Shown piece after piece: positions 1-7,700 of a stretch of 10,025 nucleotides of DNA (positions within the stretch are counted from its first letter, which is position 1; the number at the start of each line of letters is the position of its first letter). A program made the position numbers and the translations under genes. The stretch is from Calditrichaeota bacterium AABM5.125.24 (GTDB taxonomy: Bacteria > Electryoneota > AABM5-125-24 > Hatepunaeales > Hatepunaeaceae). The stretch spans positions 1 through 10,025 of the forward strand of contig MWJR01000144.1 of assembly GCA_002127415.1 (NCBI GenBank), in the 5' to 3' direction. The notes below the pieces were generated by a model that was given only the letters and a program-made list of their open reading frames with translations, searched no databases and was not told where the DNA came from.

Positions 1-1
1 G

Positions 2-520
2 AATATAATCAGAGGCGGCGAAGGATACGGGATCCTGGCCAGGGAATACTCGCGGCCGGTGATCACTAACAACATCATCGATGGTGTGAGGACAAACGGG
101 ATCCGTCTCGAGAACCTGTCTCACGCCATCATCATCAATAACACCATCGCCTATAACGGATATTTCGGGCTCTACTGTTTCAACAACTCCTCTCCCGATG
201 TTCGCAACAACATCTTCTACTGCAACGGCACCGAAGAACGCGGCGGGATTGGGGTCATCGCCAGGTGGACATCGCAGCCGGTCATCGAATATAACGGCTT
301 CTGGGGCCATCCGGCCGGCGCGATCTCTGCCGACTCCACCGTCTATGACCAGGATACCAACCTGATGGAGGACCCTCAGTTCTTGGGTCCCACCGGCGGT
401 GACTTCCATCTGAGGGAAGGCTCGCCCTGTATCAATGCCGGCGATCCGGGTCCAGCCTATAACGACACTGATGGTTCCCGTAACGATATGGGGGCTTACG
501 GGGGGCCGTGGAGTGGGTGA
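2..520 (+). CDS. Right-handed parallel beta-helix protein, C-terminal part (5' end outside window)
   Basis: The frame is open from the first complete codon at position 2 to TGA at 518-520, so 172 residues of a longer protein are visible. They form short beta-helix coils with the recurrent Asn pattern of the PbH1/pectin-lyase-like fold (ITNNIIDG, IINNTIAYNG, VRNNIFYCNG), spaced about 22-25 residues. The end is a typical cap: DPQFLGP, GGDFHL, SPCINAGDP, then DMGAYGG and stop four residues later. Nothing resembling a sorting domain follows, so surface attachment, if any, depends on the missing N-terminal part. Function is unknown; such proteins are usually exported and may bind or cleave glycans, but no catalytic motif is visible here. 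The cap closely resembles the two caps in the gene at 4703-8716, so the proteins are related. GTG at 59 is an internal Val codon, not a start. The fold is secure; the role is not. Confidence 0.85.
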   Translation, partial: NIIRGGEGYGILAREYSRPVITNNIIDGVRTNGIRLENLSHAIIINNTIAYNGYFGLYCFNNSSPDVRNNIFYCNGTEERGGIGVIARWTSQPVIEYNGFWGHPAGAISADSTVYDQDTNLMEDPQFLGPTGGDFHLREGSPCINAGDPGPAYNDTDGSRNDMGAYGGPWSG

Positions 521-584
521 GCTTCGATCGGGCGAGGCCGACTTTCAACCGAACCGACCAAGCGAGCAACTGTGCAGGTGAAAC

Positions 585-3494
585 GTGACAGCAGGCACTA
601 AAACTGATAATAAAAGACATGGGGCAGGGCGCCTCATCCTCTGGCTGATTGTGTTCGCCTGGACCCTGCCGGTGGATTCCAATGCTGCCCTTGACGTTCC
701 TTCCGAGGGTGAGGGCCTGAGGAAGGGACCTCAGCGCATCGCCGTCTCACAGATAAACCGGATGAACCGGGTTCATCGCCGGTCGAACATCTGGATGAAC
801 ATCACCAACTGGGGCTATTTCGGCAACAGCGGCGAGAACCGCAGTGACGCCATGGATGACCCGTGTCGGCCGGGTGAATGGGCGCCTCAGTGTGAGTATC
901 CGGGGGGGTCGAACGTCCAGTATCTGTTTATGGGGTCGCTATGGCTGGGAGCCCTCATTCGGGCTGAGGGCTATGAATACCCCCGGGTCTCCGTCGGTAT
1001 GGACGGCTGGCTTACCACCCACGAGTTCTGGCCAGGCGAGGGCGCGACCAACAGCCAGCAGAACGGCATAATCGAGCGCTCCACCCTGCCGCTGCAGTTC
1101 GACTGTCTCGGCAACCCGATCGCGGCCTTTCAGGATTCGGCCGTCTCGGAGCAGGACTTCGTCTGCTCTTACGCTGATACCCTCACGGAGAGCTTCTATG
1201 TGAATACCGATCCTATGGACGGCCCTCACGTCCCGCTCGGCATCAAGATCATCCAGAAGTCCTACGCCTGGACCTACAACTACGCCCAGAACTTCATTAT
1301 TATAGACTGGGAGATCGAGAACATCGCCGGCAACTACCTGAAGAACCTCTACGTGGGGCTTTACGTGGATGCCGACGTGGGGGTCAAGGGTAACACCGAG
1401 CGTCACACCGACGACATCTGCGGCTTCCAGAAGTGGTTCTACTACGAGCGCCCGGACGGTCTGACCGACTCGTCGGTCATTAACACCGCCTGGATAGCCG
1501 ACAACGACGGTCGTCCCAACAAGGTTGCCTCCGGGGCGGATTTCATCGCACCGGCGGTCACCGGCGTTCGGGTGGTTCGGGCTCCCAACCCCAAGCTGCG
1601 CACATCATTCAACTGGTGGATCTCCAACGGCGATCCCGACCTCGACTTCGGTCCGTCCTGGGAGGATGACGGTGCTCCGGGGGGGTGGACCATCACCTTC
1701 GGCACGCCGATGGGAGACGAACGCAAGTATTTTATTCTGTCGAACCGGGAGTTCGACTACGACCAGGTTTTTGTTGACAAACCTGAGTATATCACCGATC
1801 ATAAGCAGATATTCTATGACCGATGGACCAAGGCCCCCATCGATTCTCACAGCTGGAAGGTCCCGGGGGTGACCGACGATACACCCCCTGAATATACGAG
1901 CAATCTTGCCAACGGCTACGACACCCGCTACCTCCTCTCCTGGGGGCCGCTGGGGATATTCGATCGTTTTGACAACCAAGGCAACCGCATCTACCGGTTG
2001 AACCCTGGCGAGAAGTTCTCGATGACCATCGGCTATGTGGCAGGTGATAACTTCCACGACCGGAACAGTCCTCAGCCGGATAACGAGACCATCGACCCTA
2101 CCCTGTTCAATTTCAACAGTCTGCGTTACAACTCTGACTGGGCAGCCCGGGTCTATGACAACCCGATGACCGACACCCCTATCCATGACTGGGGTAACGA
2201 CGGCATACCTAATACCGGCGACCCCGGCGAAGGCGACGGGATCCTCGACACCGGGGACGGCTGGTTCGGCGAGGACGTCGGTGAGGACGGGCTTTACGCC
2301 CTGGCCATAGGCGACCCCGCCTACAGGTGGGAGGGGGGTATCCGGGTTCAATACACCTATCCGGGACCGGACATGGGTGAGAATGACGGCCACCTCTCGC
2401 TGGCTGAAGATGAACTCGAGCGGCCGGAATACCTCGAATACACCCGGTTGAACGATATGCTCGACTTCGGCGACGGTCACCCGGACTTTCTGGGGCCGCC
2501 GCCCCCCCCCGCACCCAGTCTGAAATATATAACTGTGCCGTGGGTGGTCAGGGTCGGCCCCGATTCAGTTATGGTCTTCGACGAGGATTACCTGACCGAT
2601 CATATTGTTCTGACCTGGAACCAGATCCCGTCCGAAGATACGCTCCTGGGCAAGGACCCTTTCTCGCGTGAACTGGACTTCGAGGGCTACCGGGTCTACG
2701 TATCCAACACCTTTCTCGAGAAGGACTTTGCCTTTCTGGACGAGTTTGACCGCTTTGACTGGGGCCTCTACAGCGAGAGTGATTCGCTGGCTTCGCGTCC
2801 GGTGCCGGATTCCAGTATGTTGCCGTCTGACACCCTGATCCTGGGTGTCCCTCTCTACCGGAAGCCGGTCGGGCATAACATCGGGTTCTACGGTTATAGA
2901 AACATCGTGGTCGATACCCTCACCGATTCAACAAACTACACTTACTACTATATCATCGAGAATGCGCACCCGCTGATTCCGCGCTACTACTCAGTCACCG
3001 CCTATGACTACGGTGACTACAAGACCGGCACCCTGCCTCTGGAGTCGGCCAAGATAGCCAACGCCCTCTACATTGCCCCTTCGGGTGGCGAGCATAAGAA
3101 GGTTGGTGTGGTTCCCAACCCTTACCGGGCCTATGTGGATTACACGGTGCCGCATGGCGGCCTCGCCTGGGAGGAGGGATCGGGCAGGCCGGACGACCAG
3201 GGTAAAAAGGAATACTTCCCTCAGATCGACCAGCGGCTCTATTTTTATAACCTGCCGAAGCGCTGTCTCATCCGGATCTATACGGTCGCCGGCGACCTGG
3301 TCGCCATAGTCCCCCACAACGTGGAAGGGGACGACAATATCGGCTGGAACGCCGATTATGCGGAATCCTGGGACCTGAACTCCCGCAACAAACAGCTGGT
3401 GGTCTCGGGGATGTATCTGTTCACAGTCGAGAAGTATGACGAGAACGGGGGCAGCGGCGATTATGAAATCGGCAAGTTCGTGATTATCAGATAA
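585..3494 (+). CDS. Large exported multidomain protein with Fn3-like domain and T9SS-type C-terminal sorting domain
   Basis: 969 residues. The GTG start is preceded by AGGTGA at 576-581 and yields a basic n-region, a hydrophobic stretch at about 17-28 and a possible signal peptidase I site near A34. Residues about 60-520 form a large Trp/Tyr-rich region (RSNIWMNITNWGYFGNSG at about 66) that I recognise only as recurring in big FCB surface proteins; function unknown. Residues about 536-580 are Asp/Gly-rich, with DGIPNTGD and DGILDTGD 12 residues apart, suggesting Ca2+ binding. A Pro run at about 637-643 leads into an Fn3-like domain with an insertion (about 668-825: IVLTWNQIP, FEGYRVYVS, YYSVTAYDYGD). 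From about 842 to the end lies a FlgD-Ig/T9SS type A-like domain: VVPNPY, LIRIYTVAGDLV, SGMYLFTVE, GKFVIIR. Inferred role: exported by a T9SS-like route and displayed or released at the cell surface. It lies 64 bases after the beta-helix gene. A C9 tract at 2502-2510 falls in the Pro codons. Confidence 0.9.
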   Translation: MTAGTKTDNKRHGAGRLILWLIVFAWTLPVDSNAALDVPSEGEGLRKGPQRIAVSQINRMNRVHRRSNIWMNITNWGYFGNSGENRSDAMDDPCRPGEWAPQCEYPGGSNVQYLFMGSLWLGALIRAEGYEYPRVSVGMDGWLTTHEFWPGEGATNSQQNGIIERSTLPLQFDCLGNPIAAFQDSAVSEQDFVCSYADTLTESFYVNTDPMDGPHVPLGIKIIQKSYAWTYNYAQNFIIIDWEIENIAGNYLKNLYVGLYVDADVGVKGNTERHTDDICGFQKWFYYERPDGLTDSSVINTAWIADNDGRPNKVASGADFIAPAVTGVRVVRAPNPKLRTSFNWWISNGDPDLDFGPSWEDDGAPGGWTITFGTPMGDERKYFILSNREFDYDQVFVDKPEYITDHKQIFYDRWTKAPIDSHSWKVPGVTDDTPPEYTSNLANGYDTRYLLSWGPLGIFDRFDNQGNRIYRLNPGEKFSMTIGYVAGDNFHDRNSPQPDNETIDPTLFNFNSLRYNSDWAARVYDNPMTDTPIHDWGNDGIPNTGDPGEGDGILDTGDGWFGEDVGEDGLYALAIGDPAYRWEGGIRVQYTYPGPDMGENDGHLSLAEDELERPEYLEYTRLNDMLDFGDGHPDFLGPPPPPAPSLKYITVPWVVRVGPDSVMVFDEDYLTDHIVLTWNQIPSEDTLLGKDPFSRELDFEGYRVYVSNTFLEKDFAFLDEFDRFDWGLYSESDSLASRPVPDSSMLPSDTLILGVPLYRKPVGHNIGFYGYRNIVVDTLTDSTNYTYYYIIENAHPLIPRYYSVTAYDYGDYKTGTLPLESAKIANALYIAPSGGEHKKVGVVPNPYRAYVDYTVPHGGLAWEEGSGRPDDQGKKEYFPQIDQRLYFYNLPKRCLIRIYTVAGDLVAIVPHNVEGDDNIGWNADYAESWDLNSRNKQLVVSGMYLFTVEKYDENGGSGDYEIGKFVIIR
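2502..2510. repeat. C9 homopolymer inside the 969-residue protein gene
   Basis: Nine consecutive C residues encode three of the prolines in a GPPPPPAPS linker. The frame is intact as given. Losing one C would bring TGA at 2521-2523 into frame a few codons later; gaining one C would lead to another stop roughly 50 codons downstream. Either shift would remove the Fn3-like and C-terminal sorting domains. Whether the tract varies in nature cannot be seen from one sequence. Confidence 0.8.
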
Positions 3495-3622
3495 TAGGAC
3501 TCACGCAAAGGCGCAGAGGCGCAGAGATTTTGAAGAAAAAAGATATGACGGGTATTAAGTGCTTTGCAGTAAGCACGGATCTTATCATCACTCAGCGGCT
3601 TTGCATCTTTGCGTGAGACTTA
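3495..3622. repeat. Imperfect palindromic intergenic element with octamer-repeat arms
   Basis: It begins immediately after the TAA stop of the upstream gene. Arms 3495-3526 and 3591-3622 are reverse complements at 25 of 32 positions, including a perfect 11-base block (CTCACGCAAAG, 3500-3510, against CTTTGCGTGAG, 3607-3617). Each arm is three 8-base units: left ACGCAAAG, GCGCAGAG, GCGCAGAG (3503-3526); right, read on the minus strand, ACGCAAAG, ATGCAAAG, CCGCTGAG. Two arm mismatches are G:U-compatible in RNA. The AT-richer centre holds a second small hairpin, GTGCTT (3559-3564) with AAGCAC (3571-3576). No target-site duplication is evident. It could be a small non-autonomous mobile repeat, a REP-like element or a transcription attenuator. 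It lacks the U-tract of an intrinsic terminator. From memory, strings of the CACGCAAAGRCGCAAAG type occur in noncoding DNA of unrelated bacteria; no search could be run. Confidence 0.75.
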
Positions 3623-3641
3623 AAAATATGAGGTCAATTGG

Positions 3642-4652
3642 ATGAACCGGCTAAAAGTGGTTGCGGTCTTGGTTGCCTCTGCTCTGCTGCCTTCGCTCGC
3701 ATTCTGCCAGGCAAAGGTGGGAACAGCCGGTCTGCAGTTCCTGAAGGTGGGGGTGGGGGCGCGTGCCGTCGGTATGGGCGAGGCGTTTACGGCCGTGGCC
3801 GACGACGCCTCGGCGCTGTTCTATAACCCGGGCGGTATGATCCAGCTCACCCGGCCGGAGGCGACCTTCAGCTATATCGACTACCCGGCGGGCCTTAAGT
3901 TCGTTTATATCGGCGGGTTGATGCCCACGCCACGAACCAGTGGTGTGGTGGGGGTTCAGATTACCTCGCTGTTCACCGACGATATGATCGAGACCACGCC
4001 GGGGATGCCTTACGGCACCGGGCGGACCTTCACTGCCAGCGATCTGGCCGCCGGGGTCAGCTACTGCCAGCGCCTGACTGACAAGTTCTCGGTCGGAGCG
4101 ACCTTCAAATACCTGAACGAACAACTGGCCGACGAAACCGCCTCCGGCTGGGGCGCGGACGTGGGAACCTTCTACACCACCGGCTGGAAGCGGATAAACA
4201 TCGGGATGGTAATTCAGAACTTCGGCCCCGATATGAAGTTTGTCTCCACCCCGTTCCCGCTGCCGATGAGTTTTAAGTTCGGTCTGTCGATGCTGGCGCT
4301 GGACAGACCGACCTACAACCTGCTGCTCGCCATGGAATTCATACACCCCAACGACAACCTCGAGCTATATCACTTCGGGGCTGAGTTACGGGTTAAGCGG
4401 CTGATATGCCTTCGGTTGGGCAAGCGGGTCAACGGCTGGAAGCGCGACAGCTGGGAGGCTTACCAGGAGGATGAGCAGAAGGACCCGTTCATTGAGTACC
4501 CGCTGTTTGAGCTCGATGGCTTCTCATTCGGGGCGGGTCTGATGATACCCCAGGCCGGGGTCAATGTCGACTACGCCTGGGCTGGGTTGGGGACGCTGGG
4601 GAGCGTCCACCGCTTCTCGATAGGATATATGCTCGGCAACCTGCTGAGATAA
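3642..4652 (+). CDS. PorV/PorQ-family (UPF0164-like) outer-membrane beta-barrel protein
   Basis: 336 residues from ATG, with GAGGT at 3630-3634 seven bases upstream. Residues 1-22 or 1-24 are a signal peptide (basic start, h-region about 6-20); C22 lacks a good lipobox, so signal peptidase I is likelier. The family signature is clear at about 28-66: GLQFLKVGVGARAVGMGEAF, then TAVADDASALFYNPGGM. The rest alternates short amphipathic strands and ends in MLGNLLR, as expected for a FadL-like barrel. In studied T9SS, PorV is the outer-membrane shuttle that binds the C-terminal signal of secreted cargo and delivers it to the attachment complex; PorQ and other paralogues share the fold. Lying between two genes with sorting-type C-termini, a cargo-handling role is plausible but inferred. 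Many FCB genomes hold several paralogues, so this need not be the central PorV. It heads the close-packed set 3642-10025. Confidence 0.88.
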   Translation: MNRLKVVAVLVASALLPSLAFCQAKVGTAGLQFLKVGVGARAVGMGEAFTAVADDASALFYNPGGMIQLTRPEATFSYIDYPAGLKFVYIGGLMPTPRTSGVVGVQITSLFTDDMIETTPGMPYGTGRTFTASDLAAGVSYCQRLTDKFSVGATFKYLNEQLADETASGWGADVGTFYTTGWKRINIGMVIQNFGPDMKFVSTPFPLPMSFKFGLSMLALDRPTYNLLLAMEFIHPNDNLELYHFGAELRVKRLICLRLGKRVNGWKRDSWEAYQEDEQKDPFIEYPLFELDGFSFGAGLMIPQAGVNVDYAWAGLGTLGSVHRFSIGYMLGNLLR

Positions 4653-4667
4653 ACGGGGATACAATAT

Positions 4668-4706
4668 ATGGGTTTCAAGTCAACAACCTGCGGGGTTCCG
4701 GCGTGA
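4668..4706 (+). other. Possible 12-codon leader frame coupled to the next gene
   Basis: ATG at 4668 opens a 12-residue frame (MGFKSTTCGVPA) whose TGA at 4704-4706 overlaps the GTG start at 4703 in a GTGA arrangement, the layout typical of translational coupling. It occupies most of the 50-base gap after the PorV-like gene. CGGGG upstream (4654-4658) could be a weak ribosome binding site. The frame is too short to show coding bias, so it may be chance, or a sign that the true start of the large gene differs. Confidence 0.2.
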
Positions 4707-7700
4707 AGGGGGCGTTTGACCTGAAGGGTTCGGCAGCCGGCCTGGCGGCCCTGTTCCTATTAATGTTGGCCTCTCCGGCTGAGGCACTGGATGTCATCGG
4801 GCCCATAGAGACGGATACGGTCTGGGGTGTGGAGGACAGCCCGGTGAGGGTGATGGGCGACATCATCCTCCCGACCGGCAGGCATCTGGCTGTCGATCCC
4901 GGGGTGAGGGTCGTATTCACCGGCCCTTACAGCTTCGTGGTGAACGGCGAGCTCCATGCGGTCGGGACCGGCGAAGATACCATCGTGTTCACCGCCGAGC
5001 AGCCCGATATTGACAGTCTGCGCTGGAAGGGGATCCGTTTTATCAACGCCGCCCGTGATTGCCGGCTGGTTTTCTGCCGCATCGAACAGAGCTGGGCTCG
5101 CGGTGTATGGCCTGAAAACTGCGGCGGGGCCATCTACATCGAGGGCAGTTCACCGACGGTCTCCCAATGCGAGATCTTACGCAATCGCGCTGACGGAGAT
5201 GGAGGCGGTATATACGGCTGGTTCTCCACCGCCACCTTCCAGAATAGCCTGATAACGATGAACTACAGCTACTGCTTCGGCGGCGGGTTCTATATCGGTT
5301 ATTCCTCGATGAGCATCATCAACTGCACTGTAGCTTATGACACGGCCCGCGCCTGGGGTGGAGGCATCTATGTCGGTGCGGAGGGGACCCCCTCCATCCT
5401 CAACTGCATCATCAATAACAACACCAAGAAGGACAGCCTGCTGGGGATACACCTGCAGCCGGGCGATGACTTCTTTCACGATATTGCCCGGGCGAATTCC
5501 GCCGATCCCACCGTCAGCTTCTGTGACGTCTATCGACCAGGGCAGGTCGATCCGTTCCCCGGAACAGGGAATATAGCTCAGGTCCCCGGCTTCATCGACG
5601 TGGTTGAACACCCCTATGACTTCCATCTTCAGTATTCATCCCCCTGCATTGACGCCGGCGATCCGAATATGAGCCCCGGAGATGAGCCTGACGTCCTGGT
5701 GAACCGTATCAATATGGGCGCCTATGGCGGCACGGATGAGGCCACCATCTCGGTGCCGGTCATCCATAACGATCTCTATGAGCTCGGGGTGGCGGTCAAC
5801 TATGACAGTGTCCGGATAGATACGACTGCAGGGCGGACCGGGTCGCCCGTATCGGCTGAGATAAGGATCGAGAATCACGGTCATTACCGTCTGCACCTCT
5901 ACGATTTTCGCTTCACCTCGCCGGATTTCTTCCCGGAGATGATAGTCGAGGAGGGGGACACGATCCCCGTCTATAGGACAACACCTGTCGAACCGGGTGA
6001 GCGGGAAAATTTCACCATCAATTTCCGCCCGGTAGAGCTGCGCAGCTACCTGGATACCCTGACCATCATCAGCAGCGACACCCTTCATCCAGCCCCTTTC
6101 GTAGAGCTCACCGGAGTGGGCATCGCTCCGATTGTGGAGATGGATTCCACGCTGGATTTCGGTCCTCGACAGATCGGGGCCTCTCACCTGGTCTCACTTG
6201 ACGTTCATAATAGCGGACGCAGTGAACTGCGGGTCTATTCTGTCAACGTTCAGGGGGACGGATTTGATGCTGAAGTGGTGGATCACACCATAGCTGCGGG
6301 CGGAACCGGGGAGGTGAATTTCACCTTCAGTCCGACTATTCCCCAGAGTTACGAAGCGGCTGCGACCGTCCGGACCAACGACAAGAACCCGGTGGTTATC
6401 CTGCGCGGGAGCGGCTCGGGACCGAAGATGGTGGTCGAGGATTCCACCCTGTTTTCAGGGTATGTTTACGTGGGCGGGGATACATCGACCTATATGCTGA
6501 CCATCTCCAATGAAGGAAACGATACCCTTCACGTGACAGGTGCCGCTGTTACCAACCCCGCCTTCTCGGTGGGGCTCCCGGATACGGGGCTGTTCGTCGC
6601 CGAAGAGGAGAGCGCCCTGTTGCCGGTTCATTTTCATCCTCAGCAGGCGGGTGTGGATTATGAGGGGCTGCTGACCATCTCCAGCAATTACCCGGTTCCC
6701 CACACGGTAGCACTCTCCGGGCGCGGGATGGCGGAGCCGGGCCGTTACGTCTTCGGTGAGGTCGCCGGGGTCTGGGGCTGGAGCGAAGGCGATCCGGACT
6801 ATATCGTGCTGGATTCGGTTTACGTCCCAGCCCATCAGCGATTGCGGATTATGCCCGGAGCTCGCATCCTGTTCGAGCCGGGCGCCTTTATGAGCGTCCT
6901 TGGTGAGCTGCGGGCTGTGGGTCTGCCGACCGATTCGATCCATTTCCTTCCCCGCGACCCTTCCGGAGGTACCGAAGCCCAGTGGGGTGGTCTGGATCTG
7001 GCATTTGAGGATGCCACCAGGCTTGCCTACTGCGTCATAAAGGGCAGCAGAAACGGCCTGTTTATCACCGAGAGCTCGCCGCTGATACAGTTCTGCACCA
7101 TAGCCGAGAACGGCGACGAGACACTTGCCGGAGGTGGAATCCACATCGTAAACTCCGGCGCCGAGATCACAGGCTGCATAATCGAGAACAACATAGCAGG
7201 AGGCGGGGGAGGCATCTTCATCCGCAACTCGAAGCCGACTGTGACCAACTGTGTGATCAGAAATAACCGCGCCCAGGGCGGAGGCGGCATACATCTTTAC
7301 TTCCTGGCCGGGGCGCTGATTCAGAGCAACCTCATATACGGCAACTCCGGCGGCGCCGTCCACGTCATCGATCACTCTGCGCCCAGGATGGTGAATAATA
7401 CCATTACCGACAACAGCGGCGGCGGGATTTTCGCCGACCTCAGGAGCATCCCGGTGCTGATTAACACCATCCTCTGGCACAACGATGGACCGGAGATGGA
7501 GTTCGGTCGGAATGCCAATGCGCTGGTCTCCTATTGTGATGTGGAAGGTGGCTTCGTCGGGAATGCCAACCTTGACGTGGAGCCCGGATTCGTTGGCCCG
7601 GCAGCGGGTGATTATCATCTGTCAGACAGCTCCCCTCTCATCGATCAGGGGAATCCTGAGGCCTCATTTCGTGACTATTTCTTCCCCCCGTCGCTGGGGT

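Noticed and set aside
500..584. Beta-helix gene at 2-520 as a pseudogene truncated before a sorting domain
   Set aside because: Reading past the TGA gives about 26 residues with no similarity to a sorting domain before the next stop, and ending just after GAYGG is a natural terminus in many beta-helix proteins.
3530..3558. Sigma70-like promoter TTGAAG - 17 bases - TATTAA upstream of the PorV-like gene
   Set aside because: Spacing is ideal but each box matches only 4 of 6 positions, it lies inside the loop of the palindrome, and FCB promoters can differ from this consensus. AT-rich loops often give such matches by chance.
3495..3641. CRISPR-like array or intrinsic terminator in the intergenic gap
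   Set aside because: The 8-base units are contiguous without spacers, so this is not CRISPR. The palindrome has a long loop and no downstream T-tract, so it is not a standard intrinsic terminator.
3746..3759. G-rich run as a possible G-quadruplex or slippage site
   Set aside because: It encodes the conserved KVGVGAR stretch of the PorV/PorQ signature, and it has too few separated G-tracts for a standard quadruplex.
6455..7618. Long reverse-strand open frame of 387 codons opposite the beta-helix region
   Set aside because: It lies wholly opposite a well-supported + strand gene, its translation shows no recognisable domain or membrane/signal pattern, and such antisense frames are common opposite GC-rich genes. 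The same applies to the reverse frames at 1605-2480 and 3651-4346.
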